DNA of 64,000 nt from Falsirhodobacter sp051195255 (GCF_051195255.1 NZ_JBNJLK010000010.1:1-64000); one strand, 5' to 3'. Counted from the stretch's first letter, positions 1 through 8,978 are shown. Program-made: numbers and translations. Notes: generated from the letters alone by a model not told the origin.

Positions 1-738
1 CGGTTGCGGCGAGGGCGATGGCTGAGAGGAAGACTTCTGGACAGCGGTCATAGCGGGTTGCGACGCGCCTCCCGTCCTTGAGCCTGCCGAACATGATCTC
101 GATGCGGTTGCGGCGTTTGTATCGGCGCTTGTCGTATCTGACGGGTGTCTTGCGTTGCTTTCGTCCGGGGATGCAGGCGCGTATCCCTTTGTCCTGCAAC
201 GCTTCCCGGAACCACTCGGCGTCATAGCCGCGGTCCCCGAGCAGCCAGTCGACCTTCGACAGGCCGCCGAGGAGCGCCCGTGCGCCGTTGTAGTCGCCGT
301 TTCTGGCCGGCGGTGACGAACAGGTCGATCGGCCGCCCCTGGCTGTCGCAGATGGCATGCAGCTTGGTGTTCATCCCACCCTTGCTGCGACCGATCAGGC
401 GCCCGCGCCCCTTTTTTCACGGCCATGCTGGTCGCGGTGCGATGTGTCTTCAGATACGTTGCGTCGATCATTAGGGTCTTGCTCTCGCGGTGTTCAGCCG
501 CCAGGCCCGTCATCATCCGTGCGCAGACGCCTTTCTCGCTCCATCGCTTCCAGCGGCTGTCGAGCGTCTGGTGCGGGCCCTGGGCTCTCGGGGCGTCTCG
601 CCAGCGCAACCCATTGCGGTTGATGATAATCCCGCTCCTCACGCGCTTGTCATCCACCCGGGGTTTGCCGTGCGGCTTCGGAAAGAAGGGCTCCAGACGT
701 GCCATCTGCACGTCGCTCAGCCAGAAAAGATCGCTCAT
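1..738 (-). pseudogene. IS5-family transposase, frameshifted twice and truncated by the window
   Basis: Reading leftward from the ATG at 736-738 gives a typical IS5 DDE transposase start (MSDLFWLSDVQMARLEPFFP). The family pattern continues only by changing frame twice: once at the A6G4 run (plus-strand 408-417) and once near 299-302. After the shifts the frames give GRLIGRSKGGMNTKLHAICD, then WLLGDRGYDAEWFREALQDK and RNRIEIMFGRLKDGRRVATR, the usual IS5 catalytic core. Each change equals one extra base. The same-direction shift at the A/G run could in principle be recoding, but the second shift has no slippery context, so I read this as a decayed copy. The last few codons lie beyond the window. 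Confidence 0.85.
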
Positions 739-804
739 GTCACCGCTCCGCTTTCGGAGCCGTGAATCACGCAGCAAAACGCAAATCATGCATCATGACC
801 CTAG
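1..804 (-). mobile_element. IS5-family insertion sequence, partial (cut by window edge)
   Basis: An IS5-family element runs in from the left edge. It is recognised by its leftward transposase and ends abruptly near 801-804, after which a permease reading frame begins in mid-gene. The word CTAG lies exactly at 801-804 at the junction, compatible with a short target duplication of an IS5-type element, but the other end is outside the window. The terminal inverted repeat cannot be confirmed from one end. The boundary is an estimate, good to a few bases. Confidence 0.75.
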
Positions 805-1089
805 GCCACAATCAACATCATCGATTTCTACGCCCTCAAGAAGGGCAAATACGATATCGAGTCCTTCTTCAAGGCGGATGGCGGAATCTATGGCCTGTTC
901 CAGAAGAACGCGGTCATCGCCTATGTGGCCGGCATCGTGGTGCAGATCCCGCTTCTGGCCAGTGGCCTCTACACCGGCCCCATGGCCGAAGCGCCTGGCG
1001 GGCTGGACATCGGCTGGGTGATCGGGCCGGTAGTGACGGCGGCGATCTACTACGCGCGGGCCACAAGCGGGCGGGCGTCGAATGCGTGA
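805..1089 (+). pseudogene. NCS1-family nucleobase/allantoin permease, C-terminal remnant
   Basis: The frame from 811 to the TGA at 1087-1089 has no start codon and translates to about 92 residues beginning TINIIDFYALKKGKYDIESF, followed by a Gly-Ile-Tyr-Gly segment, a hydrophobic helix, LYTGPMAEAPGGLDIGW and a final hydrophobic helix. This is the C-terminal end of the NCS1 nucleobase:cation symporter family (cytosine/uracil/allantoin type), where the loop with INxxDFY and the LYTGP motif is characteristic. The frame meets TAG at 802-804, the insertion-sequence junction, so the element has separated this tail from its N-terminal part, which should lie left of the window. The remnant is unlikely to be functional. 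Confidence 0.8.
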
Positions 1090-1353
1090 CCTGAGGTCGG
1101 CCACGTAACGGCAGGACGAAAACGGGGGGCGGCGGGATCAGCGCTGCCCCTTGCTCCATGGCGCCTGTCCTCCGCCTGACAGCTTCGATTCACGAACTTC
1201 TCAATCGGGCAATTGTGCATCTGAAACCGATTTCATACTCTCCGGCCTTATATAGAGGGCAGACGACTTGCAGACCGCCCCGGGGTTGAAATCGCAAGGC
1301 TCGTGTCGCAGGCGACGCGGAATGCACAGCAGAAGCGGAGTGATCGAAGCCGG

Positions 1354-1866
1354 ATGTCAGCCTCATGCCTGTCCCCCCTGAACACGGCCGCCTTCCTGTT
1401 CGCCAGCGTCCTGACGGCGGGCGCCTGCGAATTGTCCGCCCCGACCGGCGACGTGATCCTGACCGTGTCCGGCCGGATCGAGCACACGAATGTCGGCAAC
1501 ACCGCCCAGTTCGACCGGGGGATGCTGGAAGCCCTGGGCCTTGTGGACGTGACCACCAGCACCCCGTGGCGCGAAGGGGTGATGACCTTCTCGGGCGTCC
1601 CGTTCGAGGAGTTGCTGCGCGAGGTGGGGGCATATGGGGAAACGATCACCACCGTGGCGCTGGACAGCTACCAGTCGGACATTCCCGTTTCCGACACGCG
1701 CGACCGCAGCGTCATCCTGGCGCTGAAGCTGAACGGGGTGGATATGGAGGTGCGGGACAAGGGCCCGATCTTCATCATCTATCCTTATGACAGCTGGCCC
1801 GGATACCAGTCGCAGACCTACTATTCCCGCTCCACCTGGCAGCTGACGCGCATCATCATCAAGTAG
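1354..1866 (+). CDS. Secreted pterin-binding-fold (oxidoreductase molybdopterin-binding domain) protein
   Basis: About 170 residues from the ATG at 1354; an upstream in-frame start at 1303 exists, but the downstream start puts a signal peptide at the N-terminus (hydrophobic run then an Ala-Gly-Ala-Cys region near residue 25). The mature part begins VILTVSGRIEHTN and contains blocks typical of the small stand-alone sulfite-oxidase-fold domain found in alphaproteobacterial 'putative pterin-binding proteins' (FSGVPFEELL, IYPYDSWPGYQS). These domains lack a dedicated reductase and are often encoded near sensor kinases. The gene is convergent with vgrG, 13 bases away, on the flank of the T6SS locus that also encodes a kinase and a peroxidase. 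A periplasmic redox or sensory role is inference. Confidence 0.75.
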   Translation: MSASCLSPLNTAAFLFASVLTAGACELSAPTGDVILTVSGRIEHTNVGNTAQFDRGMLEALGLVDVTTSTPWREGVMTFSGVPFEELLREVGAYGETITTVALDSYQSDIPVSDTRDRSVILALKLNGVDMEVRDKGPIFIIYPYDSWPGYQSQTYYSRSTWQLTRIIIK

Positions 1867-1879
1867 AAGACCCCGACGG

Positions 1880-3886
1880 TCATTCCGTGATGCGCGCGTC
1901 CCGCAGCACCGGAAGCGTGCCGATGGATTTCGCCAGGACGGGCGACGGCTGCGGCAAGGGCAGGATCGCGGGGCTGGCCGTGACCGGCCCCATGCGCGAG
2001 GACAGCGCGACGGTGTTGCCAAGGATCAGGACACCGGCCGGCGAAATCTCGATCCCCTGCGCGCCGGAAGGGCCGCGCGTCACCAGCCGGATCGTGTCGC
2101 CCTCCACCTCAAGAAAGCTGCCGCCGGTCCCCGTGGGGGCGGCGCTGGCCTGAAGCACGAAGCGGGTGCCCACGTTGATGCGGTGCGTGTCGCCCACCTT
2201 CAGGTTGTAGTCGCGTTCGGCCCGCAAAAGCACCTCCTCGGACCCGGCGGCGTCCTCGAACCGGAACTCGTTGTAGGTCTGCGCCCCCTTCGACGGCACG
2301 CTTTGCGTCCGGAACGAGGATCGGGTGCCCTTGGCCGGCAGGCTTTCGGCCGGCAGGTTCGTCATGTTGTAGACGGCGCCGGTGATGATGGGCCAGTCGG
2401 GATTGCCGTCGTGGAAATGAACCAGCACCTCCTGCCCCACGCGCGGCGTGACCAGCCCGCCGAACCCCTTGCCGGCCCAGGGCTGCGCCACACGTATCCA
2501 GCCCGAGGCGGGCATCGCGTTGTCCCGGTCCCAGCGAAAGCGCACGCGGACCCGGCCCAGCTTGTCGGTGGCCACCTGCGATCCGGCCGGCCCCTCCACC
2601 TCGGCGGTCTGGGGGCCGGTGATGCGCGGCCAGGGGGTGCGGATCGCGGGGCGGAACGGGGTGGCTGCGGCCTGGGCCTCCACCACGGTCTTGAAGACGA
2701 AGACGGTGTTGTCGTCGGGATCGGCGGTTTCCACATGCTCGCCCACCTCGCCCGTGATCTCGAACGTCATGCCGATGGCCAGCCAGCTTTGCGTGGGCGT
2801 GGCGATCTGGGCCATGTCGGGCTGGTCATAGGGGTTTTCGGCGCGGAAGCGGCAGCCGGTGGTCACCTGGCGCAGGCTTCCCTCCACCTCCACCCGATAG
2901 GCGCGGCTGGCGATGGCCTCCGCCTCGCGTCGAGCATAGAAGGCGGCGTCCTTTTGCGACACGAAGCGGCCCGGAAAGCGGAAGACCTCGCGCGTCTGGC
3001 TGCTGCGCGGCGCGGTGCGCGCGGTCGATTTCGCCCCGAAAAGCGATCCGGCCCCGCCATTCATCAGGCGCGTCGTGGTGCCGCGCACGTCGCCCATCGC
3101 GGCCTCGGGCACAGGCTCCAGCGCGGTCAGCGCGGCTTTGGGCTTTTCATGGTCGTAATCCATCAGCGACACGCGCCCCGGCGTCAACGAGGCCCGTTCC
3201 CGCCATTGCCAGATCATGTCCTCCTTGTAGCGGAAGCGGCGGAGGTTCAGCTGCGTCGGCACCACCTCGGGCTTGCAGGGATCGTGATCGGCGGGATCGT
3301 CGGCCAGGATCAGGACGTGATCGGTCGCGGTGTGTTCGAAGAAATAGTAAAGGCCGTCCTGCTCCATCAGGCGCGACACGAAATCGAGGTCGGTTTCGTC
3401 ATACTGGACGCAGACGGGGCGGCGGGGCAGCGCGCCGCGCACCTTCACACGGAACGTCCCGCGATGTTCGGCAAAGATCGTGCGCAGGATTTCGACGCTG
3501 GTCTTGTCGTGAAAGATGCGGCTGTTGCGGCGCAGGCCCAGAAGGGCGATCCAGGGGCCCAGCTCCACCTCGTAGTTCAGGCGGCGCGTGTCCTCGATCC
3601 CCACGTATTCGAAGGCCGTCACGATGCCGTTGAAGTGGCGGACGCTGCGCCGGTCGGCCAGCAGCATCCCCACGGTCATCGGCTCCCCCGGAAGGCGGCC
3701 GAAATCGCGGATCGGCTCCTTGGAGATGAACTTGACGCGGTAGCGGAACGGCTCCCCCAGCCGTTCCGTCCCCTTCAGCCAGCGCAGCGTTACGTCGCGC
3801 AGCGGAAACGGGGCGGTGGTGATGGCGGCAAAGCGGTTGGCCCGAAGGGGCATCGTGTCGACCGACGGGGGTCTGGCAAGGGCCAT
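1880..3886 (-). CDS. vgrG: T6SS spike protein VgrG (TssI)
   Basis: About 668 residues; start taken at MALARPPSVDTMPLRANRF because the frame upstream is low-complexity Arg/Ala. The N-terminal half has the gp27-like region (PFRYRVKFISKEP, QYDETDLDFVSRLMEQDGLY near residues 180-200). The gp5-like OB fold follows (LGRVRVRFRWDRD, GWIRVAQPWAGKGFGG, VGQEVLVHFHDGNPDWPIIT). VgrG trimers form the puncturing tip on the Hcp tube. The C-terminus is a short beta-rich tail with no recognisable effector domain, so this looks like a structural rather than an 'evolved' VgrG; any effector would have to bind through an adaptor or PAAR protein not seen here. It is the last gene of the leftward tss block. Confidence 0.95.
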   Translation of the reverse strand: MALARPPSVDTMPLRANRFAAITTAPFPLRDVTLRWLKGTERLGEPFRYRVKFISKEPIRDFGRLPGEPMTVGMLLADRRSVRHFNGIVTAFEYVGIEDTRRLNYEVELGPWIALLGLRRNSRIFHDKTSVEILRTIFAEHRGTFRVKVRGALPRRPVCVQYDETDLDFVSRLMEQDGLYYFFEHTATDHVLILADDPADHDPCKPEVVPTQLNLRRFRYKEDMIWQWRERASLTPGRVSLMDYDHEKPKAALTALEPVPEAAMGDVRGTTTRLMNGGAGSLFGAKSTARTAPRSSQTREVFRFPGRFVSQKDAAFYARREAEAIASRAYRVEVEGSLRQVTTGCRFRAENPYDQPDMAQIATPTQSWLAIGMTFEITGEVGEHVETADPDDNTVFVFKTVVEAQAAATPFRPAIRTPWPRITGPQTAEVEGPAGSQVATDKLGRVRVRFRWDRDNAMPASGWIRVAQPWAGKGFGGLVTPRVGQEVLVHFHDGNPDWPIITGAVYNMTNLPAESLPAKGTRSSFRTQSVPSKGAQTYNEFRFEDAAGSEEVLLRAERDYNLKVGDTHRINVGTRFVLQASAAPTGTGGSFLEVEGDTIRLVTRGPSGAQGIEISPAGVLILGNTVALSSRMGPVTASPAILPLPQPSPVLAKSIGTLPVLRDARITE

Positions 3887-3941
3887 GGCGCGATCCTGTG
3901 CGAAAGGGGAGCGGCGGGCCCGGAACCGGCCCGCCCGACGG

Positions 3942-5009
3942 TCAGCCCTGCGGCGCGGGCGGGCTGCTGGGCGCGTTCGCCGTGAAGCGGTAGACAAGGA
4001 AAATCAAAGACCCAAGCCCGACCGAGGCCGTCATGAGCGCCAGAAGGTATTGACGCCGTCTGGATTTGTCCCGCGACTTCTTGTCCGAGGCGAACTTGTA
4101 AAGATCCGCCTCCCGCGCGTTCAGTTCCTTCAGGAGATCGGCATAGCTGATCTCGCCCCGGTGGAACTGGGCGACACTGCGTTCGGCCACGCGGACGATC
4201 TGGCGCATCTGCATGGCGACGCTGTCGCTGGACATGGCCTCCACGTCATCTTCGGACATCATGTTCTGGAACTGGCTTTGGATGATGACGTTCATCGTGG
4301 CAAAGCTGGACGCGTTCTGCGCGGGCGTGGTCCACTGTTCGCGCACGAAGTCGAACTCCACCTCCTCTTCCCGGTCGCTGCCTTCCACGGCGACGGTGCC
4401 GCGCGTCATGGCGCCGAGGTCGGGCTTGAACTCCACGAAGATCTGGCGCCCTTCGCGCTGAAGGGGGATGGAGAAGGCCAGCGGCGTATCCGGGCTCTCG
4501 GCCTGCTTGGCGTTCGACAGGATGATGATGTTCCCCTTGGCGCGGGGATAGGCCGACAGGTCGTGCGGCTTCATGGCGTCCAGCGCGTCGGCGGCCATCT
4601 GCTTGGGGCGGTGGGCCAGGTCGACATCCTCTTTCTGCCGATAGGAGGGATGCGCTTCGGAGCCGTTGAAGTGCTGCGCGACATATTGGGTCAGGCCGAC
4701 GCCCCGGTCCGCGGCCACGCTCACCCCGAGTGGCCGGGCAAGGGGCGCGGTCGTCCGCGCGGCCGGCGCGGGGGCGGGGGGAGCGGGCGCCGGGACCGCG
4801 GCGGCATGAGGAGTCGGCGCGGGGGGAGCGGGCGCGGCCGGGGCTTGGGGGGCCGGGAAGCCGAAGCGCTCCAGCAGCTCGCGTTCCTGCGCCTCCCACG
4901 CGTCGGCGGCGGGCGGCGCCAGGATCGCCATCTCGATCCCGGCGTTCGGATCGTGTTGCGACTGCTGGCTGGTGAGGCTGTCCATGCTTCTGCGGCTACT
5001 CGGTGCCAT
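3942..5009 (-). CDS. Unknown T6SS-locus protein with C-terminal membrane anchor
   Basis: About 355 residues, start supported by an AGGAGA ribosome-binding site just upstream. Not recognised. The first ~40 residues are polar, residues ~55-95 form a Pro/Ala-rich linker, and the middle region (~95-270) appears globular with a stretch FVEFKPDLGAMTRGTVAVEG. Residues ~270-325 are charged and probably helical. A single hydrophobic segment (LLALMTASVGLGSLIFLVYR) lies about 15 residues before the C-terminus. That layout suggests a tail-anchored inner-membrane protein facing the cytoplasm. It overlaps the end of tssG by 14 bases and precedes vgrG, so it is co-transcribed with baseplate genes; a docking or loading role is a guess from position only. 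Confidence 0.7.
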   Translation of the reverse strand: MAPSSRRSMDSLTSQQSQHDPNAGIEMAILAPPAADAWEAQERELLERFGFPAPQAPAAPAPPAPTPHAAAVPAPAPPAPAPAARTTAPLARPLGVSVAADRGVGLTQYVAQHFNGSEAHPSYRQKEDVDLAHRPKQMAADALDAMKPHDLSAYPRAKGNIIILSNAKQAESPDTPLAFSIPLQREGRQIFVEFKPDLGAMTRGTVAVEGSDREEEVEFDFVREQWTTPAQNASSFATMNVIIQSQFQNMMSEDDVEAMSSDSVAMQMRQIVRVAERSVAQFHRGEISYADLLKELNAREADLYKFASDKKSRDKSRRRQYLLALMTASVGLGSLIFLVYRFTANAPSSPPAPQG

Positions 5010-6021
5010 CGTTCTCTCCTTGTCGGGTGATGTTGTCGGGGCCGGGCCGCCCGCGGGAGGCGCGGCCAAGGGTCAGGTCGCGGGCCGGTGCGTCCGTGCG
5101 GCGCCGGCCCAGCCAGCTGGTGAAGCCCAGCCGCCCCTGCCGTCCCAGACGCAGGGGGGGCACTTCCGGCGCGGCCAGAACAAGGTTCAGCTCCCATTCC
5201 AGCGCCTCGCCCACATAGTTGCGCAGGATCGGGTCCAGCCGGTGCAGGGCGGGGCCGCCGGGCAGGAACCGTTCATAGGCGGCCAGCGTCATGGGGCCGA
5301 ACACGACGCGGAACAGGTGGTGATGAACCCGCACCTCCCGCCCCGCCGACGCGGTCTGGCCAAGCGCCGCGTTTCCCGCGCCTCCGCCCAGGCGGCAACG
5401 CGCCTCCACGGGAAGAAGGGCGCGGCTTGGCACGAATTCCTCGATCGCGACGGGCGCTTCGAAGAAGGACGACAGGATCGCGCACAACCCTTCGGGGCTG
5501 CGGGTGTTGTCGGCCAGCCGCCCGGTGAAATGGCGCTTCAGAAGGTCGGGCATGGCGTCCCGTTCTTCCAGCGAGGCCATGCCATAACCCGCCAGCGCGC
5601 CCAGGTGGCGGCCGAACCGGTCGGGACCCGCGCGGTCCAGGCCCAGCACAGGCTCCCCTTCCGCCCAGGCGCGATAGAACAGCGTCGCCATCCGGTGCTG
5701 AAGGGCGTCGGCGAAATCGGCAAAGCCCCGGTCGCGGTTCAGGCCGCGCGCATGGGCCAGTTCCGTCATGTTCAGGGGCAGCGGGCCGTTGGGGCCGAAC
5801 AGGCCGAAGAAAAAGGTGCGCAGGCGCAGCACCTCGTCCCCGTCGGGGCGGGTGGCGCTGGCCACGGGCCGGGGGGCGAAGCCGAAGGTCGCCTCCTGCC
5901 CGATCCGCACGCCATCCTCGGCCGGGCGGGCGGATTCGCCAAGGCGCGGGCCGGCACCCTCCGCCTCGTGCTTGCGCAGCAGCAGAAAGAAGTCGTCCCG
6001 TTCGGGCGCCGCGATCCCCAT
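4996..6021 (-). CDS. tssG: T6SS baseplate protein TssG
   Basis: About 341 residues, starting at MGIAAPERDDFFLLL with the ATG overlapping the tssF stop (ATGA). The N-terminal half has family blocks (FFFGLFGPNGPLPLNMTELA, DRFGRHLGALAGYGM), and the LPGGPALHRLDPILRNYVGE region lies toward the end. TssG with TssF, TssE and TssK builds the baseplate wedge. The order tssE-tssF-tssG is conserved here in the transcribed direction. A much longer frame continues upstream through the antisense of tssF and is not coding. The start is well fixed by the 4-base overlap. Confidence 0.93.
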   Translation of the reverse strand: MGIAAPERDDFFLLLRKHEAEGAGPRLGESARPAEDGVRIGQEATFGFAPRPVASATRPDGDEVLRLRTFFFGLFGPNGPLPLNMTELAHARGLNRDRGFADFADALQHRMATLFYRAWAEGEPVLGLDRAGPDRFGRHLGALAGYGMASLEERDAMPDLLKRHFTGRLADNTRSPEGLCAILSSFFEAPVAIEEFVPSRALLPVEARCRLGGGAGNAALGQTASAGREVRVHHHLFRVVFGPMTLAAYERFLPGGPALHRLDPILRNYVGEALEWELNLVLAAPEVPPLRLGRQGRLGFTSWLGRRRTDAPARDLTLGRASRGRPGPDNITRQGENDGTE

Positions 6022-7883
6022 CACAGCACCGTCACGCGGCCGGGCACCGCAGGCCAGCGCGCCACTTCGCCCTCTGACCCGCTGCGCAGCACCGTTTCGG
6101 CAAAGCTGTTGAGGGTGGCGTGCTGCGCAAAGAACCGCGCCAGCACGGAGGCGAGGGGGAAGCTGCCGATGCCGGCAAAGGCCGCCTCCTCCACATGCAG
6201 GGTCACTTCGACGCCGCGCGCGACCGCCGACAGGCCCGCTCCCGGGATGCGGCGGATGGCGGGGGCGGTGGCCACCCGTTCCACCCCGGCGATCTGGTGC
6301 GCCAGTTCCGAACGCTCGGCGGGGGCGTAGAGCGTCAGCAACTCGCGCAGGGCGCTTGCCCCTTCGACCCCGTCCGTGATCGACAGGTAGTTGAGCGAGA
6401 GGTGGCTGATCAGCTTCCACGCGATATCGCCTTCCGCCGGGGCGGGCCCGGGGCGCGTGGGCAGGGTCAGGCAGCGGATGGCCGTGACGGGGGCGGCGAT
6501 GTCCAGCGAGAAGTCCGTTTCCCCTTCGCCGCAGGGCAGCATCAGGGGCAGGTCGCGGTTGGTGCACAGGCAGCGCACCGACAATTGCTGCAGATCGGTG
6601 CGGAACGGCGGGGCGGCCGGGTCCGTGATGGTCAGGAACCCTTCGGTCCCGACATGGCTGGTGCGGGTCCCGTATTGCCGCGCGCGCTGCGACAGCACGC
6701 GGGTTTCGCGCCGCAGGGTGTAATAGCCCGCCGCCTCCCCGTCCCGCGCGTCGTGCAGGGCGTAAAGCGCGCGGAACGGCATCCGATCGCCCGAGGTGAG
6801 TTCGCCCTGCACGCCAAGGACGGAGTGCAGCTCCATGTCCAGGGGGCGGACGCGGTCGGGGACGATGTGAAATTCGTGCTGCGTGCCGTCGATGCGGATG
6901 CGGTCGGCAGTCTTTTCGAACAGGTTCACCGCCGGGGTGGCGAACAGGCGCACGTTTTCCCGCCGCAATTGGCGTTCCAGGCGCGGGTGGCTGCGGCGCA
7001 GGGTCAGCAGGATCTCGATCTCGGCCGTGTCGCTGGCGGCGATGGCGTCGGCGAGGCCCGTCAGTTCCACGAACAGCGTCCGGTCGGGCAGCGCGAAATA
7101 TTCCTGAAGCAGGCGATAGCCGCTGAAGGATTGCGGCACCGGCGGCAGCAGCGCATGCTCCGGCGCGTCGAAAACGTGCCGCAGGGCCGAGGGGGGAAGG
7201 CGTTCCTGCCACGGACAGGGCCGTTCCATCGGGCGCAGCACGACGCCCGTGCAATCGGCCAGCACCTGCTGCAACAGCGCGCCGCCCGTTCCACCGTCCG
7301 ACGGGAAATGCAGCGCCAGCGTCCGCAACGCCAGCTTTTGCAGGGCCATCCCGTTGGTCGTGCCTAGGCGCAGCCGGATCACCGCCTGCGCCCCCCGCCC
7401 GCCCAGTTGCAACGAGGACACGCGGTCGGGCGTGTGGATGTAGTCGACCGATCGCACCTCGACCGGCCAAAGATGCACGTCATGGGCGGTGCGGAATTCG
7501 CAGGCGGTGATCGTGCCGGGCACCACGGGCGTGACCAGCCGGGTGCCGCGCGGGATCAGGTGGCCCTTCTCCATCCGGCCCGCATCGGCGTCGGGGGTGA
7601 AGCCCGCGATCACCATCGACGGGATGGGAGAGGTGAAGTGCGGATAAACGATGTCCAGCAGCCCCTGGGTGAAATCGGGAAAGCGGGCGCGCAGCTTGGC
7701 CTGCACGCGGGCGGACAGAAAGGCCACGCCTTCCAGCAGGCGTTCCACATGGGGGTCCGACGCCTCGCCCGCTTCCAGCCCCAGACGGCCCGCGACCTTG
7801 GGATAGGCGGCGGCGAACTCGTCCCCCATCTCGCGCAGATAGGCCAGCTCCTCGTTGTAAAGGCGCAGAAGGTCGGGGGTCAT
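6021..7883 (-). CDS. tssF: T6SS baseplate protein TssF
   Basis: About 620 residues starting MTPDLLRLYNEELAYLREMG, the usual TssF N-terminus, followed by EFAAAYPKVAGRLGLE. Further family blocks include VERLLEGVAFLSARVQAKL and DFTQGLLDIVYPHFTSPIPS. The start codon overlaps the tssE stop by 4 bases (ATGA), and the stop overlaps the tssG start in the same way, so the three baseplate genes are probably translationally coupled. TssF forms the core of the baseplate wedge together with TssG. The length is normal for the family and no disruption is seen. Confidence 0.95.
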   Translation of the reverse strand: MTPDLLRLYNEELAYLREMGDEFAAAYPKVAGRLGLEAGEASDPHVERLLEGVAFLSARVQAKLRARFPDFTQGLLDIVYPHFTSPIPSMVIAGFTPDADAGRMEKGHLIPRGTRLVTPVVPGTITACEFRTAHDVHLWPVEVRSVDYIHTPDRVSSLQLGGRGAQAVIRLRLGTTNGMALQKLALRTLALHFPSDGGTGGALLQQVLADCTGVVLRPMERPCPWQERLPPSALRHVFDAPEHALLPPVPQSFSGYRLLQEYFALPDRTLFVELTGLADAIAASDTAEIEILLTLRRSHPRLERQLRRENVRLFATPAVNLFEKTADRIRIDGTQHEFHIVPDRVRPLDMELHSVLGVQGELTSGDRMPFRALYALHDARDGEAAGYYTLRRETRVLSQRARQYGTRTSHVGTEGFLTITDPAAPPFRTDLQQLSVRCLCTNRDLPLMLPCGEGETDFSLDIAAPVTAIRCLTLPTRPGPAPAEGDIAWKLISHLSLNYLSITDGVEGASALRELLTLYAPAERSELAHQIAGVERVATAPAIRRIPGAGLSAVARGVEVTLHVEEAAFAGIGSFPLASVLARFFAQHATLNSFAETVLRSGSEGEVARWPAVPGRVTVL

Positions 7884-8365
7884 GCGAAGCCCTCGTCCCG
7901 GCATTCGACCACGCGGATGGCGGGGGTGTCGGCCTCCACCTCGGTCCGCATCACGACGCGCAGGGGGGCGGGATCGGCGCGGATCTCCCCCTCGATGCGC
8001 AGGACGATGGCGCCCTGCCCCGGATCGTCGGCCCCGGTGACGCGCAGCGTGTCGGGCATCAGCCGCGGTTCGAACCGGTGCAGGCTGCGGGCGACGCCTT
8101 CCTGCACGCGGTAAAGATCCAGACCCTCGCGGTGCTGGCCGTCCAGCGCGGGACTGCCGTAGTTCAGCGTGCTGGCGGCCACGTGGGGATAGGCCGACAG
8201 GTCCACCGTCTGCTCCAGCCCGTTGGCGTTCAGCAGGGTGGAGATGTCGCGCACGAGCGCGCGCTTCAGCTCGCCCGCCGAGACCGAGGTGGCGCGGCCT
8301 TCGGTGTCGAGGAAGCAGTCCAGCAGCGACGGGCGCAGCCGGGGGCCGTCGGAGATGTGTGACAT
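7880..8365 (-). CDS. tssE: T6SS baseplate gp25-like protein TssE
   Basis: About 161 residues with the gp25-like lysozyme-fold signature. It has RPSLLDCFLD near the N-terminus, ELKRALVRDISTLLNANG, and the SAYPHVAASTLNYGSPAL block in the middle. TssE is the phage T4 gp25 counterpart that links baseplate and sheath. It sits 58 bases downstream of hcp, the first gene of the E-F-G overlap chain. The gap holds a small GC hairpin (about 8393-8409) that could reduce read-through so that hcp is made in excess, but it has no U-tract and this is only a suggestion. Confidence 0.93.
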   Translation of the reverse strand: MSHISDGPRLRPSLLDCFLDTEGRATSVSAGELKRALVRDISTLLNANGLEQTVDLSAYPHVAASTLNYGSPALDGQHREGLDLYRVQEGVARSLHRFEPRLMPDTLRVTGADDPGQGAIVLRIEGEIRADPAPLRVVMRTEVEADTPAIRVVECRDEGFA

Positions 8366-8423
8366 GGGATTCCAGACCTGCCAAGGTTGGGACGGCGGAT
8401 CGCCCGCCGCCCCGAAGGACCGT

Positions 8424-8954
8424 TCAGCGAGAGGCGATCTTTTCGGTGTTGTTGTTGTCCACCTGGTTCCAGATGCCTTGGCCGGCCTGGGTCAGGTTGC
8501 CCTGATCGTCCTGCATCTTGTATTCGATCTTGCAGACGCCGAACTTGAAGGTGACCGTTTCCTCGGGCGCGGGATCGCCATAGGTCCATTCCACCTTTTC
8601 CACCGCCAGCATCTGGAAGGTCCAGGTCAGGTAGTTGTTCATCTTGCCGGTGCCGGACCCGGTGGACTTGCGCAGCTTCAGCTTCACGTCGTTGAAGTGG
8701 CAAACGCGGCCGCAGGCTTCCAGCAGGTGCGAGGACGCCTTGTCGATCTGCTTCTTGATCGTGAAGGCTTCGAATTCCGCCTTGCCGGCGCCCGCGCCCA
8801 TGGTCTGGGGCCCGATGTTCAGCTTGTTTTCCAGCGCGAACCCCCACTGGTCCGTCAGCATGATCGCGCCTTCGTCGTCGCCGACCTTGGATTCGCCTTT
8901 CGGCCACACGCCTTGCACCCCTTTGGTGAAGACCAGATAGGCATCATGTGCCAT
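8424..8954 (-). CDS. hcp: T6SS tube protein Hcp (TssD)
   Basis: About 176 residues, start MAHDAYLVFTKGVQG, with a GGAG-type ribosome-binding site. It shows the Hcp1-family pattern of a secreted hexameric ring protein: alternating beta strands, FEAFTIKKQIDKASSHLLEA in the middle, and VEKVEWTYGDPAPEETVTFK near the end. Hcp rings stack into the tube inside the TssBC sheath and are exported. The gene lies 24 bases after tssC, between sheath and baseplate genes, the usual placement. Length is slightly above the common ~160-170 residues, without an added effector domain. Confidence 0.95.
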   Translation of the reverse strand: MAHDAYLVFTKGVQGVWPKGESKVGDDEGAIMLTDQWGFALENKLNIGPQTMGAGAGKAEFEAFTIKKQIDKASSHLLEACGRVCHFNDVKLKLRKSTGSGTGKMNNYLTWTFQMLAVEKVEWTYGDPAPEETVTFKFGVCKIEYKMQDDQGNLTQAGQGIWNQVDNNNTEKIASR

Positions 8955-8978
8955 GACTTGCTCCGTCGTTTGGTTGGG

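Noticed and set aside
408..417. A6G4 run in the transposase as a programmed -1 frameshift site.
   Set aside because: A -1 shift leads into a stop within a few codons; the family sequence needs a +1 change (one extra base), and a second +1 change occurs near 299-302 without a slippery run. Decay fits better.
1880..2400. A possible effector domain at the C-terminus of VgrG.
   Set aside because: The tail after the beta-helix region is short, Pro-rich and without any recognisable catalytic motif; the total length is near that of plain VgrG.
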